Shown in pieces: positions 17,518 through 24,867 of a DNA stretch of 39,861 nt. The notes beneath the pieces were generated by a model. It was given only the letters and a program-made list of their open reading frames with translations. It ran no database searches and was not told the DNA's origin. Location: positions 1 through 39,861 of the forward strand of contig JAFWWC010000021.1 of NCBI GenBank assembly GCA_017518105.1, written 5' to 3'. Source of the stretch: Selenomonadaceae bacterium. Lineage in GTDB: Bacteria; Bacillota; Negativicutes; Selenomonadales; Selenomonadaceae. Position numbers and translations under genes: made by a program. Within the stretch, counting starts at the first letter, position 1; each line of letters starts with the position of its first letter.

Positions 17518-18513
17518 ATGAGCGAAGTTGTACTGCATTACACCCGCGCAGGACACGTAGAGAACATTCATCGAGGCGATATGGCGGCTGTGAACTGCAA
17601 AGGGGAAGTTGTAGCGGCGATTGGCAATGCAAAACTGCCGATGTTCTGGCGAAGTGCGGCAAAACCGTTTCAAGCGTTGCCATTCGTGAAAAACGGCGGA
17701 CTAGAACGCTATAACATAACCGAAGAAGAACTTGCATTGCTAGTTTCAAGTCACAGCGGCGAAGAAAATCACGTAAAATTAGTACGCGGGATATTATCAA
17801 AGCTCGGACTTGATGAATCTGTACTTGATTGCGGCGTCGTGCGTCCTATGAGCGGAAAAGCGTTCAAAAAGATAATTGCGGCGGGCGAAAAGGTTTTACC
17901 GGTGCATAATCCGTGTTCAGGCAAGCATTCGCAGATAATCGCGCTGTCAATGATGCTAGGAATTGATTACAAAGGATATATTCGCCCCGACCACGAGGCG
18001 CAGAAGGTAATTTTTAAGCATGTGGCGATGGCGGCGCGAATTTCGGAGGAAAAATTAGAGATTGGGATAGATGGATGCGGCGTGCCGGTGTTTTATCTGC
18101 CGATTTATAACATGTCGCTGGCATATGCAAGACTTTCGACGCCAAAACTGGGCGATTGGGGCGAATACGAACTTGCCGCGACGAAAATCCGAAATGCAAT
18201 GAGTAAATATCCGCAAATCATTTCTGGCACTGGCAGAATCGATTTAGCGGTGTCAGAAGTCACGAACGGACGAATTATCGCCAAAATTGGTAGCGATGCG
18301 GTTTATTGTCTGGCGGTTAAGGACGGCGACTTAGGAATCACGTTTAAAATTGAAGACGGCGACTATTCTGCGGTTACTCCAATGACAATCGCGGTTTTGA
18401 AGCATTTAGACTTGCTTACAAAGGACGAAGCCGCCGAACTCGATAAAATTTTCCCGCCGGTGCTGAAAAATCATCGCGGCGAAGTCATAGGAACGATTGA
18501 AGCAGTCTTTTAA
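17518..18513 (+). CDS. Asparaginase (AnsII/Rhizobium-type family)
   Basis: ATG 17518 lies eight bases after GGAG; an in-frame GTG at 17509 overlaps the ribosome site and is rejected. The 331-residue protein matches the thermolabile L-asparaginase II family (PF06089), which is unrelated to E. coli AnsA/AnsB. Landmarks: FWRSAAKPFQALPFV, ALLVSSHSGEENHVKLVRGIL, the active-site-like HNPCSGKHSQIIALS, GIDGCGVPVFYLPIYNMSLAYARL and SGTGRIDLAVSEVTNG. The expected reaction is hydrolysis of Asn to Asp and ammonia in the cytoplasm. It ends in a bidirectional terminator shared with the convergent radical SAM gene. Confidence 0.9.
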   Translation: MSEVVLHYTRAGHVENIHRGDMAAVNCKGEVVAAIGNAKLPMFWRSAAKPFQALPFVKNGGLERYNITEEELALLVSSHSGEENHVKLVRGILSKLGLDESVLDCGVVRPMSGKAFKKIIAAGEKVLPVHNPCSGKHSQIIALSMMLGIDYKGYIRPDHEAQKVIFKHVAMAARISEEKLEIGIDGCGVPVFYLPIYNMSLAYARLSTPKLGDWGEYELAATKIRNAMSKYPQIISGTGRIDLAVSEVTNGRIIAKIGSDAVYCLAVKDGDLGITFKIEDGDYSAVTPMTIAVLKHLDLLTKDEAAELDKIFPPVLKNHRGEVIGTIEAVF

Positions 18514-18521
18514 GGCAAAAT

Positions 18522-18554
18522 AAAACGCCCTCCGAACGTGGAAGGCGTTTTTTT
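18522..18554. terminator. Bidirectional terminator between asparaginase and radical SAM genes
   Basis: AAAACGCC (18522-18529) pairs with GGCGTTTT (18544-18551), with an inner TCC/GGA pairing. T tracts follow on both strands between the two convergent stops. Confidence 0.85.
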
Positions 18555-19884
18555 ATTCCGCGAGCTTGGTTTGTACATAAATCGCACATTCAAGGCGTTT
18601 CTTTTGAATTTCACAGCCGACCTCGTAAGGTTTGCGAATATCTCCGTTAAAAAGTTCAGCATTGGCATGACAACCACCGCTACAAAAGAATTTTGCCCAA
18701 CAATCGCGGCATTTAGGCTTATTAAGGACGTGCGACTCACGAAAATACTTCAACCAATGCCGCTTATCCTCCGCCACGCCGTCAAAAATATTTCCGAGCC
18801 GATAATTTTCGCGCCCAACGAACTGATGACACGGATAAAGGTCGCCATTCTCCGCGACTGCAAAATATTCGTGCCCAGCCCCGCAACCAGCTAATCTTTT
18901 GGCGACGCAAGGCCCATTATTTAAATCAACGTTGAAATGGAAGAAGAAAAAACCTTTTCCAACGCGTTTTCGGGCAAGATAAGCCTCGGTTAAGCGGTCA
19001 TACTCGATTTTAATGCGCGGCAAGTCCTCAAGAGTCAAAGCAAGCGGCGAATCCTTCAAAACGACTGGTTCGACCGATAAAATATCAAAGCCGGCGTCGT
19101 GGAGGCTCAAAACGTCCGTCGCGAAGTCTAAATTGCGTTTGGTGTAGGTTCCGCGCAGATAATAGTTATTTCCGCCGCGTTCGCCGACAGTCCGCTTAAA
19201 ATTCTTCAAAACGCGCTCATAACTTCCATTTCCGCTGATGTCGGGTCTCATAGCGTCATGAATTTCTTTGCGCCCGTCCAAACTTAGCACCAACGAGATA
19301 TTATTATCGTTCAGCCACGCAGAAATCTTTTCGTTAAGCAAAATGCCGTTCGTCGTCAAAGTTAGCTTAAAAATCTTCCCAGTATCCTTTTCGCGCCGCC
19401 TAACGTATTCAGTAACGGCTTTAACGGTTCTGAAGTTAATCAGAGGCTCTCCGCCGAAGAAATCAATCTCGCAATGCTTACGAAGCCCGGAATTTTTAAT
19501 AATGAAGTCGACAGCCGCCTTTCCAACGTCTTCAGACATGATAGCGCGATGACCGAACGTGCCTCCGTCGCCGAAACAATATTTGCAACGCAAATTACAA
19601 TCTTGCGCGACCATTAAGCACAAACTTTTAACGACGCCACGCGCCGCGAACGTCAAAGGCACGTCGATTTCTGGTGCAAAGAGTTCGCCGGCGTCAATTA
19701 ACTGGTGTAATTCGTCTAAAATCTCTTTGGTATCGGTTTCAGGGTATTTTTTTAGAATTTCAGCGTCGTTAGAGCCGTCGAAGTCGTCGAGAATCTTAAA
19801 AGTTGCCTCGTCGATGATATGAACCGCGCCGCTGTTCACGTCGAGCAAAATATAATCGTCGCCCTGCTTAAATTTATGAATCAT
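18553..19884 (-). CDS. Radical SAM/SPASM maturase of the SCIFF (ranthipeptide) type
   Basis: The 443-residue protein has the full layout of SCIFF-peptide maturases (ScfB-like). Residues 1-~75 form a PqqD/RRE-like recognition domain (MIHKFKQGDDYILLDVNSGA, VHIIDEATFKILDDF). The radical SAM cluster motif is CNLRCKYC (C96, C100, C103), followed by FFGGEPLINF (~142-151). The SPASM cysteines are C326, C334, C352, C392, C395, C401, C405, C424 and C433, enough for two auxiliary [4Fe-4S] clusters. Such enzymes form thioether bonds between Cys sulfur and peptide carbon in a small cysteine-rich precursor. No six-cysteine peptide gene was found beside it. It starts eight bases after the HD gene stop (ribosome site GGAGGG), in an operon with hisZ. 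Confidence 0.85.
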   Translation of the reverse strand: MIHKFKQGDDYILLDVNSGAVHIIDEATFKILDDFDGSNDAEILKKYPETDTKEILDELHQLIDAGELFAPEIDVPLTFAARGVVKSLCLMVAQDCNLRCKYCFGDGGTFGHRAIMSEDVGKAAVDFIIKNSGLRKHCEIDFFGGEPLINFRTVKAVTEYVRRREKDTGKIFKLTLTTNGILLNEKISAWLNDNNISLVLSLDGRKEIHDAMRPDISGNGSYERVLKNFKRTVGERGGNNYYLRGTYTKRNLDFATDVLSLHDAGFDILSVEPVVLKDSPLALTLEDLPRIKIEYDRLTEAYLARKRVGKGFFFFHFNVDLNNGPCVAKRLAGCGAGHEYFAVAENGDLYPCHQFVGRENYRLGNIFDGVAEDKRHWLKYFRESHVLNKPKCRDCWAKFFCSGGCHANAELFNGDIRKPYEVGCEIQKKRLECAIYVQTKLAE

Positions 19885-19892
19885 AAGCCCTC

Positions 19893-20402
19893 CTAGTTCT
19901 CATTGTCTGCCAATCGTAATAATTTTAGTTCAAACGGGTCATCGGGCTTGGGTTTTGCGTGATGTTTAGCGATAATCTTTGCCTCTTTGAACAATCCGAG
20001 TTTTTGAAGCTTGCGTGCGCCGATTTCCGCATGATTATGATAGACGTAGAGGGCGTGATTGCCATTAAGCTCCAATCGTTCGGCGAATTTCGGCGCAATA
20101 CTCGTAATCAGCACGGCAAAAATCTTTCCTTTAATCGTCAAATCGCCGTTTCGTCTTCCCACGTCATGAAGGAGCGCACATCTAATCAAAAATTCTCTGT
20201 CGACGCCGCGTTTGTCCTCGATGATGAGTCTTTCGACAGTGTAAGCCGTGCGCAAGCTGTGAACTTGGTCGGCAACGCTCATTGCAAAAAAAATTTTCTG
20301 TTCTTCGGCGTTTAGGTGCGTAGAAATATATTTTCCGTCCTCAACGCTGACACGCGCCGTCACAGCCCTAATAAATTGTAAAACTCTTCCAAACACACTC
20401 AT
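19893..20402 (-). CDS. HD-domain phosphohydrolase
   Basis: The start ATG 20402 overlaps the hisZ stop (ATGA, 20399-20402), giving a 169-residue protein. It has the HD signature: HSLRTAYTVERLI (first His), CALLHDVGRRNGDL (His-Asp), then YVYHNHAEIGARKLQKLGL (later His) and a C-terminal RLADNEN with the last Asp. HD proteins hydrolyse phosphoesters or phosphoanhydrides, often nucleotides. The N-terminal ~15 residues are hydrophobic but no clear membrane anchor is seen. It is coupled to hisZ upstream and to the radical SAM maturase downstream; the substrate is unknown. Confidence 0.85.
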   Translation of the reverse strand: MSVFGRVLQFIRAVTARVSVEDGKYISTHLNAEEQKIFFAMSVADQVHSLRTAYTVERLIIEDKRGVDREFLIRCALLHDVGRRNGDLTIKGKIFAVLITSIAPKFAERLELNGNHALYVYHNHAEIGARKLQKLGLFKEAKIIAKHHAKPKPDDPFELKLLRLADNEN

Positions 20403-21538
20403 TGCAAATAAATTAACTCCAAACAATTTTTTTCAGCGCAAGATTTTTCGGCGTCGACTTTACTTTGTGGCGTCAAGGAGACTTCAACGACTTTATCAGC
20501 CGCCCGAAGAAGTGCCGCACGTTGAATAGCCTCTGATTCATGTCCTGCCGCATAACTTAAGTAAAAATCTTTAGCTCGTGAGCCTTCAGAGACGTTTTGA
20601 AACTTCATCGCGTCCAAAATTCGTTCGATACCCAATGCAAAGCCCGTAGCAGCCCTTGCCGCGCCGAAATCCTTAAGCATGTTATCATATCGACCGCCGC
20701 CCGCCAAAGAATAGCCCACGCCAGGCGAATAAGCCTCGAAAACCATGCCGGTATAGTATTCAAAGTCGCGAATCAAGCCCAAATCGAACGTAATTTTCTC
20801 CGCGACGCCGTAGACTTCAAGCAAGCGATAAATTTCCGTTAAATTGTCGAGTGCGCGGCGCGAACGTTCATTATTTGCGATTGATTGAGCCGCCGTTAAG
20901 ACTTCGCGCCCGCCTTGAAGCGTAGGAATCTTTTTTAAGGCGTCGTCGACGTTAAGATTGTTCAATGCAACGATGTCATGCCGTTCGATAGCTGATTTAA
21001 TCTCGTCTTGCATGTCCGAAGGCAAATTTTCCATTAATCCGCCCGCGAAATCGACTTGCCCAAGACAAATCGTGAAATCCTCAAGTCCTGCGACGTTCAA
21101 AGCCTGCGCGGCGAGTGAGATAACTTCAGCGTCGGCAAAAGCGTTCGACACTCCGATTAACTCGACGCCCGCCTGATAGAATTCGCATTGACGACCGGGC
21201 TGATTGGTGCGGAAGCGAAAGACGTTAGTATTGTAGGAGAGCTTTAGCGGCGTCGGCGAATCTTTTAAGCGACTGACTGCAAGCCTAGCAATAGGCGTTG
21301 TCATCTCGTGGCGAAGGGCAAGCGTCCGATTGTTTCTGTCAAACATTTTAAACAAGTGCGGCTCCTGCGCTCGTGAAGTCGTCAACGTCTCCAAGTATTC
21401 CATTGTCGGCGTTACGACCTCATCATAACCAAAGCTCGCGAACAGCTTAAAGATCTTTTGTTCGATAGCCCGCTTAGTCGCCGCCTCTGCAGGTAGAAAG
21501 TCTCGCGTGCCGTAAGGCGTCTCTAAAAGTCCTGTCAT
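20399..21538 (-). CDS. hisZ: ATP phosphoribosyltransferase regulatory subunit HisZ
   Basis: The 379-residue protein from ATG 21538 (AAGGAGGT upstream) is a histidyl-tRNA-synthetase-like paralogue: LLETPYGTRDFLPAEAATKRA, VVTPTMEYLETL, LRHEMTTPIARLAV, LKLSYNTNVFRFRTNQPGRQCEFYQAGVELIG and GGRYDNMLKDFG. The FYQAGVELIG block, the ~380-residue length and the lack of a HisS-type anticodon-binding C-terminus point to HisZ, which forms a complex with short HisG and confers histidine feedback on the first step of histidine synthesis. hisG is not next to it here; the following genes are the HD and radical SAM proteins. A bona fide second HisS is less likely. Confidence 0.85.
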   Translation of the reverse strand: MTGLLETPYGTRDFLPAEAATKRAIEQKIFKLFASFGYDEVVTPTMEYLETLTTSRAQEPHLFKMFDRNNRTLALRHEMTTPIARLAVSRLKDSPTPLKLSYNTNVFRFRTNQPGRQCEFYQAGVELIGVSNAFADAEVISLAAQALNVAGLEDFTICLGQVDFAGGLMENLPSDMQDEIKSAIERHDIVALNNLNVDDALKKIPTLQGGREVLTAAQSIANNERSRRALDNLTEIYRLLEVYGVAEKITFDLGLIRDFEYYTGMVFEAYSPGVGYSLAGGGRYDNMLKDFGAARAATGFALGIERILDAMKFQNVSEGSRAKDFYLSYAAGHESEAIQRAALLRAADKVVEVSLTPQSKVDAEKSCAEKNCLELIYLQ

Positions 21539-21562
21539 AAGAAAACCTCCTTTAGCCGCGTC

Positions 21563-21591
21563 ATTGTACAGGAGAAATTTATTTTGGGCAA
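21563..21591 (-). promoter_or_regulatory. Promoter for hisZ-HD-radical SAM operon
   Basis: On the minus strand TTGCCC (21591-21586) and TACAAT (21568-21563) are 17 bases apart, ~25 bases upstream of the hisZ start. Confidence 0.65.
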
Positions 21592-21600
21592 GCGGCAGAA

Positions 21601-21629
21601 TTGACGGCAAAATTTTTTCAAGGTACAAT
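21601..21629 (+). promoter_or_regulatory. Promoter for the iron-type binding protein
   Basis: TTGACG (21601-21606) and TACAAT (21624-21629) with a 17-base spacer, ~36 bases before ATG 21665; divergent from the hisZ promoter. Confidence 0.7.
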
Positions 21630-21664
21630 GCGGGCGATTAATTTGTTTAAGGAGGGTTCAGGTT

Positions 21665-22693
21665 ATGTTAAAGAAAATCTTTACGGCGACATTGCTCCTG
21701 CTGATGTTGCTGATGACGGGTTGTGGTGGCGGAGATAAGCCGGCTGATACGGGCGACAAGAAGACTAACAAGCCTGGTAGCAAGCTCGTTATCTACACTT
21801 CTATGAAGGAATCTTTAATCGGCGGCATAGTCGAAGGTTTCAAGGCGAAGTACCCCGACATTGACGTTGACTGGCAATCGGCTGGCGCGGGAAAGATTAT
21901 GGCGAAGCTCGAAGCCGAACGCCAAAGCGGACATCTCATGGCGGACATCATTTGGACAAGCGAAGTTCCCGACTTCTACCAAATGAAGAATGAAGGCTTG
22001 CTCGAACAATACAAGCCGATAGTCTTTGATGAGCTGTTGAATCCCTTTGACGACTACGACGGCTCCTTCACTGCCGCGAGACTCGGCACGCTCGGTATCG
22101 TCATCAACACCGATAAAGTTACGACGGAGCCGACAAGTTGGGAGACGATTGCAACCGACGCGACCTATAAAGATTCGTTCGGCATTGCTGACCCTGCCTT
22201 AAGCGGTACTGCGTTCATGAGCATTGCCTTGCTTGAAAAACAATTCGGCTGGGATTATATCGTTCGACTGCACGACAACGGCGCGACGAAGAGTAAAGGC
22301 TCTGGACGCGTCGTTGATGACACTGCCGACGGCGTGTTGAATGCTTGCCTTGGCGTCGACTACATAACCGCTGGCAAGATTGACAAGGGCGCACCGCTCA
22401 AGATGGTTTATCCTCACGAGCTGTTGATGGTTCCAAGCCCCGTTGCAATCTTCAAGGACGCCGAACACAAGGACAACGCTAAAAAGTTCGTTGACTATCT
22501 CTTGACGCAAGAGGCTCAGCAAAAGGTCGCCGAGGCTGGAACGGTTCCCGTCCGCCGCGATGTCAAAATGCCCGAACGTTACAACTTGCCCAACCCCGAA
22601 GACGCCCTTGCTAACGGTATCAAGATTAACTATTCGGACGTGCTCGACAAGAAGGACGACACGATTAAGAAGTTTTCCAATCTGTTCAAGTAA
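21665..22693 (+). CDS. Iron(III)-type ABC transporter substrate-binding lipoprotein
   Basis: The N-terminus is a lipoprotein signal with lipobox LMTGC (TATLLLLMLLMTGCGGG). The 342-residue protein is a family-1 extracellular solute-binding protein of the FbpA/AfuA kind: KLVIYTSMKESLIGGIVEGF, FKAKYPDIDVDWQSAGAGKI, MADIIWTSEVPDFYQMKNEG, GTLGIVINTDKV and VMVPSPVAIFKDA-like blocks. Family members bind ferric iron or small organic anions and deliver them to an ABC permease. No permease or ATPase gene adjoins it: it has its own promoter and terminator, so it is an orphan binding protein in this window. The ligand cannot be assigned. Confidence 0.85.
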   Translation: MLKKIFTATLLLLMLLMTGCGGGDKPADTGDKKTNKPGSKLVIYTSMKESLIGGIVEGFKAKYPDIDVDWQSAGAGKIMAKLEAERQSGHLMADIIWTSEVPDFYQMKNEGLLEQYKPIVFDELLNPFDDYDGSFTAARLGTLGIVINTDKVTTEPTSWETIATDATYKDSFGIADPALSGTAFMSIALLEKQFGWDYIVRLHDNGATKSKGSGRVVDDTADGVLNACLGVDYITAGKIDKGAPLKMVYPHELLMVPSPVAIFKDAEHKDNAKKFVDYLLTQEAQQKVAEAGTVPVRRDVKMPERYNLPNPEDALANGIKINYSDVLDKKDDTIKKFSNLFK

Positions 22694-22716
22694 AGCTTGC
22701 CCGACGACAATAAAAG

Positions 22717-22747
22717 AAGACCGCTCCACTTTCGGAACGGTCTTTTT
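22717..22747. terminator. Bidirectional terminator between binding protein and ruvA
   Basis: AAGACCG (22717-22723) pairs with CGGTCTT (22738-22744), with inner TCC/GGA, and T tracts in both directions between convergent stops. Confidence 0.8.
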
Positions 22748-22756
22748 GATTTTGTT

Positions 22757-23353
22757 TTAAGTAAAGCGGTTTAGTTCTTTCAACGCAAGCCGTATCAGCT
22801 GTTCGGTCGAAGAGTTCTTTGGCGCACGATTGAACACCGCTAATATTTCCGCTGACGTGTAGCCCAAAGCCTCAAGAGCCTCCGCAGCGTCGTCTTGTGC
22901 TGTCGATTGACTTTGCACGGGCTGGAAGTCTTGCGCTGTGAAACTTTCGGCGAATGATTGCACTTTGTCCTTGAGTTCCAAAAGAATTCGTTCCGCTGAC
23001 TTCTTGCCGACGCCCGGCAACCTCATCAAAGTCTTTAGGTCTTGGAAGGTCACGGCTCGTGCGAAGTCCGCCGCAGAAATTTTCGACACGATGGCAAGCG
23101 CACTCTTTGCGCCGATACCTGAGACAGTCAACAGCAACTCGAACAGCTCGAACGCCGATTGATTCTTCATGCCGTAAAGGGTTATCGCGTCTTCCCTAAC
23201 TGCCGTATGAATAAAAAATTCCTCCGCCGCGCCGAGTGTCAGAGCTTGCCGCGTCGAGGCGTCGACGAAGACTTTGTAGCCGATGCCATGAACATCAATT
23301 ATGCACGCGTCGTCGAAGAGGAATTTTATTTTACCGCTCAAGTAACCAATCAT
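22757..23353 (-). CDS. ruvA: Holliday junction branch-migration protein RuvA
   Basis: From the internal ATG 23353 the product is 198 residues, the normal RuvA length. It begins MIGYLSGKIKFLFDDACIID and has VHGIGYKVFV, ITLYGM, the two helix-hairpin-helix motifs (LLTVSGIGAKSALAI, LMRLPGVGKKSAERI) and the C-terminal RuvB-interaction domain (DAAEALEALGYTSAEI). RuvA tetramers hold Holliday junctions for the RuvB motor. No Shine-Dalgarno lies at normal distance before ATG 23353: the preceding bases are the right-end hairpin of the IscB element. The frame is continuous with iscB upstream, so RuvA may be made as an IscB-RuvA fusion, by internal initiation, or poorly. ruvB is not downstream; the next gene is convergent. 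Confidence 0.9.
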   Translation of the reverse strand: MIGYLSGKIKFLFDDACIIDVHGIGYKVFVDASTRQALTLGAAEEFFIHTAVREDAITLYGMKNQSAFELFELLLTVSGIGAKSALAIVSKISAADFARAVTFQDLKTLMRLPGVGKKSAERILLELKDKVQSFAESFTAQDFQPVQSQSTAQDDAAEALEALGYTSAEILAVFNRAPKNSSTEQLIRLALKELNRFT

Positions 23354-24631
23354 CAAATATGCGCGGCGGATACCCCCTTGTGGGGTGGAGCCGCGCCCCT
23401 CCTCTCTGTTAAATAAGTTTTTCGTTTTGAAATTAGCACTAATTTTTTTATAGCTGATACCGGCAGAAATTTTTGTACCGTCGAGCTTACGAATATCGAA
23501 ACTGCCGCTTGCCCGTCTGCCGAAGATAAAGCCTACTTCGCCTTTGCATTTAACCTTGTCGAAAAGCCTGTAACCGAAAATTTCAAACAGCGATTGATTT
23601 CTCTTGCGAGTTCCGCCCTTGTTAATCGTGAGCTTGTGAATTTGCCGATTGTGTTTGCGAACTTGCTTTTGATAGTGGTAATAATTCAGACGTTCAGCTT
23701 GCATGTTGCCGGCGATACAAAAAGCGTCAATGTAATGTTCCTTAGGCAGACTTGCCCGAATACGTTTATTCTTTGTGATGTATCCGTAGGTATTTTTAAC
23801 TTCAAGCGTTTGATAAATTTCCTTGAGCTTATTGAAGAACGCCCAACGCATAATGCCCATAAAAGCTTCGGCTTTGAAACTTTGCCCACGTGTTTGTTTG
23901 AGCTTGATTTTTCCTGCGTGATAAGCCTTATGGCAGGTCTCGCACAATGTGATTAAGTTATTAGGAGCGTCACCGCCTGTCTTGCGACTTTCAAGATGAT
24001 GAACGTTTAGAACGTTGTTTTTACTTTTCCCGTGACAGTGTTGGCAAGTATGGTTGTCACGGAAGAAAACATATTCGCGAACGTTCCAAAAGTTGAGTTG
24101 CTCGCCTTGCTGATATTCAATGCCGCTGATGTCGGGATTTTTGAGTTTCTGAATATCGAAACTGGCAGTTTCGACAACGATTTTCGCCACAGGCAGAATC
24201 TTGCAGACGTTATCGACAACTTTCAGATGAGCGTTAATACGATTTTGAATAGTGGGAGCCAGCCAACCTTGTTTCTTTGCCTTGACGCGGTTTAAAAATC
24301 TCGGTTGACGGTAACGAGTTTTGCGATTACGTCTTGCCCTGCGCAATTCCCGACGGGTTGAAAGCAAATCAGTAATGTCGGTGCGGAGTACAACTTCTGC
24401 CGAATAGAGTTCACGCTTGACAGTCGACGCCGATAAACCGATGTGCTTTGCGCCCGCGTCCACTCCTAAAGTTATTGGTTGTTTGTACCCGCTAGAGCCG
24501 AATTTTAATCGAATAGTGAACGGCTCGCGGCGAATGACAATAGCTTTTCCTTCTTCCAAAAGCACACGGGCTTTTCTGGCTGAACAAGGCATTAAAGGTT
24601 TGCCGTGCTGATTGATAACGTATACTAACAT
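22757..24631 (-). CDS. iscB: IscB RNA-guided nuclease, reading frame fused in-frame to RuvA
   Basis: The 624-codon ORF starts at ATG 24631 (GAGGAGGT upstream). Residues 1-~415 are IscB: an N-terminal PLMP domain (YVINQHGKPLMPCSARKARV), RuvC-I with D58 in ITLGVDAGAKHIGLS, an arginine-rich bridge helix (~93-109), RuvC-II with E154 (IVVETASFDIQ), an inserted HNH domain (C196, C199, H211, H212, N224/N225, C230, C233) and RuvC-III with H299 and D302 (LPKEHYIDAFCIAG). A C-terminal guide/target-binding domain (GRRASGSFDIRKLDGTKI) follows. All catalytic residues appear intact. IscB proteins are omega-RNA-guided DNA nucleases of IS200/IS605-like elements and relatives of the Cas9 ancestor. Residues ~411-426 are encoded by the right-end hairpin, and residues 427-624 are the whole of RuvA with no stop between. 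Free IscB of this kind is normally ~400-500 residues. Confidence 0.93.
   Translation of the reverse strand: MLVYVINQHGKPLMPCSARKARVLLEEGKAIVIRREPFTIRLKFGSSGYKQPITLGVDAGAKHIGLSASTVKRELYSAEVVLRTDITDLLSTRRELRRARRNRKTRYRQPRFLNRVKAKKQGWLAPTIQNRINAHLKVVDNVCKILPVAKIVVETASFDIQKLKNPDISGIEYQQGEQLNFWNVREYVFFRDNHTCQHCHGKSKNNVLNVHHLESRKTGGDAPNNLITLCETCHKAYHAGKIKLKQTRGQSFKAEAFMGIMRWAFFNKLKEIYQTLEVKNTYGYITKNKRIRASLPKEHYIDAFCIAGNMQAERLNYYHYQKQVRKHNRQIHKLTINKGGTRKRNQSLFEIFGYRLFDKVKCKGEVGFIFGRRASGSFDIRKLDGTKISAGISYKKISANFKTKNLFNREEGRGSTPQGGIRRAYLMIGYLSGKIKFLFDDACIIDVHGIGYKVFVDASTRQALTLGAAEEFFIHTAVREDAITLYGMKNQSAFELFELLLTVSGIGAKSALAIVSKISAADFARAVTFQDLKTLMRLPGVGKKSAERILLELKDKVQSFAESFTAQDFQPVQSQSTAQDDAAEALEALGYTSAEILAVFNRAPKNSSTEQLIRLALKELNRFT
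23361..23396 (-). repeat. Right-end hairpin of the IscB element
   Basis: GCGCGGC (23361-23367) is the exact inverse of GCCGCGC (23390-23396), with an inner CCCCC/GGGG pairing around TTGT. It is an imperfect subterminal palindrome of the type recognised by Y1 transposases. It also encodes the last ~12 residues of IscB before RuvA. Confidence 0.75.
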
Positions 24632-24866
24632 AAAGTGTACCTCCTCTCGGAGTAAAAATCCTTCGCCAATGTTATCCTGCGGTTTTGTATGCTTACAGCA
24701 CTGTCCCTACCCCTTGGAACTGTTTAACCATAAGCCGTAGAGCGGCAGATTAGGATTTACGTTCGCCGGTACCTATCTATTCGCAGGTAACGTAGTCAGT
24801 TAAGACTTAGGCTAGTCAAAAAGAGCTTTTACAAGCTCACGCCTTTAGGCGTGGAGTTTTTGACTG
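24632..24866 (-). ncRNA. HEARO / omega-RNA region for IscB
   Basis: This ~235-base non-coding stretch directly upstream of iscB occupies the position of the HEARO RNA (HNH endonuclease-associated RNA and ORF), now known as the IscB guide RNA. In the RNA sense it opens with the left-end hairpin, continues through several paired segments (for example GCCGCTC...CGGC near 24740-24755) and the purine-rich GGGGTAGGGACAGTGCTGTAAGC (in two parts), and ends at the iscB ribosome site. In characterised systems the guide is the ~16 nt of flanking DNA just 5' of the element, which here is the end of ruvC. Exact 5' and 3' ends cannot be set by eye. Confidence 0.8.
24814..24865 (-). repeat. Left-end hairpin of the IscB element
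   Basis: AGTCAAAAA (24814-24822) is the inverse of TTTTTGACT (24857-24865), and inside it CACGCC-TTTA-GGCGTG (24838-24853) forms a perfect six-pair stem with a four-base loop. This nested palindrome closes the element against the ruvC stop codon. Confidence 0.8.
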
Positions 24867-24867
24867 C

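Larger units (their letters stand above)
23354..24866 (-). mobile_element. IscB element (IS200/IS605-like, no transposase) between ruvC and ruvA
   Basis: Limits are inferred from end structures: a left-end hairpin ending at ~24865, one base before GC-TGA of ruvC, and a right-end hairpin at 23361-23396, eight bases before the ruvA ATG. Between them lie the omega-RNA region and iscB only, ~1.5 kb. There is no TnpA (Y1 HUH transposase) gene, so the element is non-autonomous and would depend on a TnpA elsewhere. Elements of this group insert without target duplication, and none is seen here. The exact left and right cleavage positions may differ by a few bases. Confidence 0.8.
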
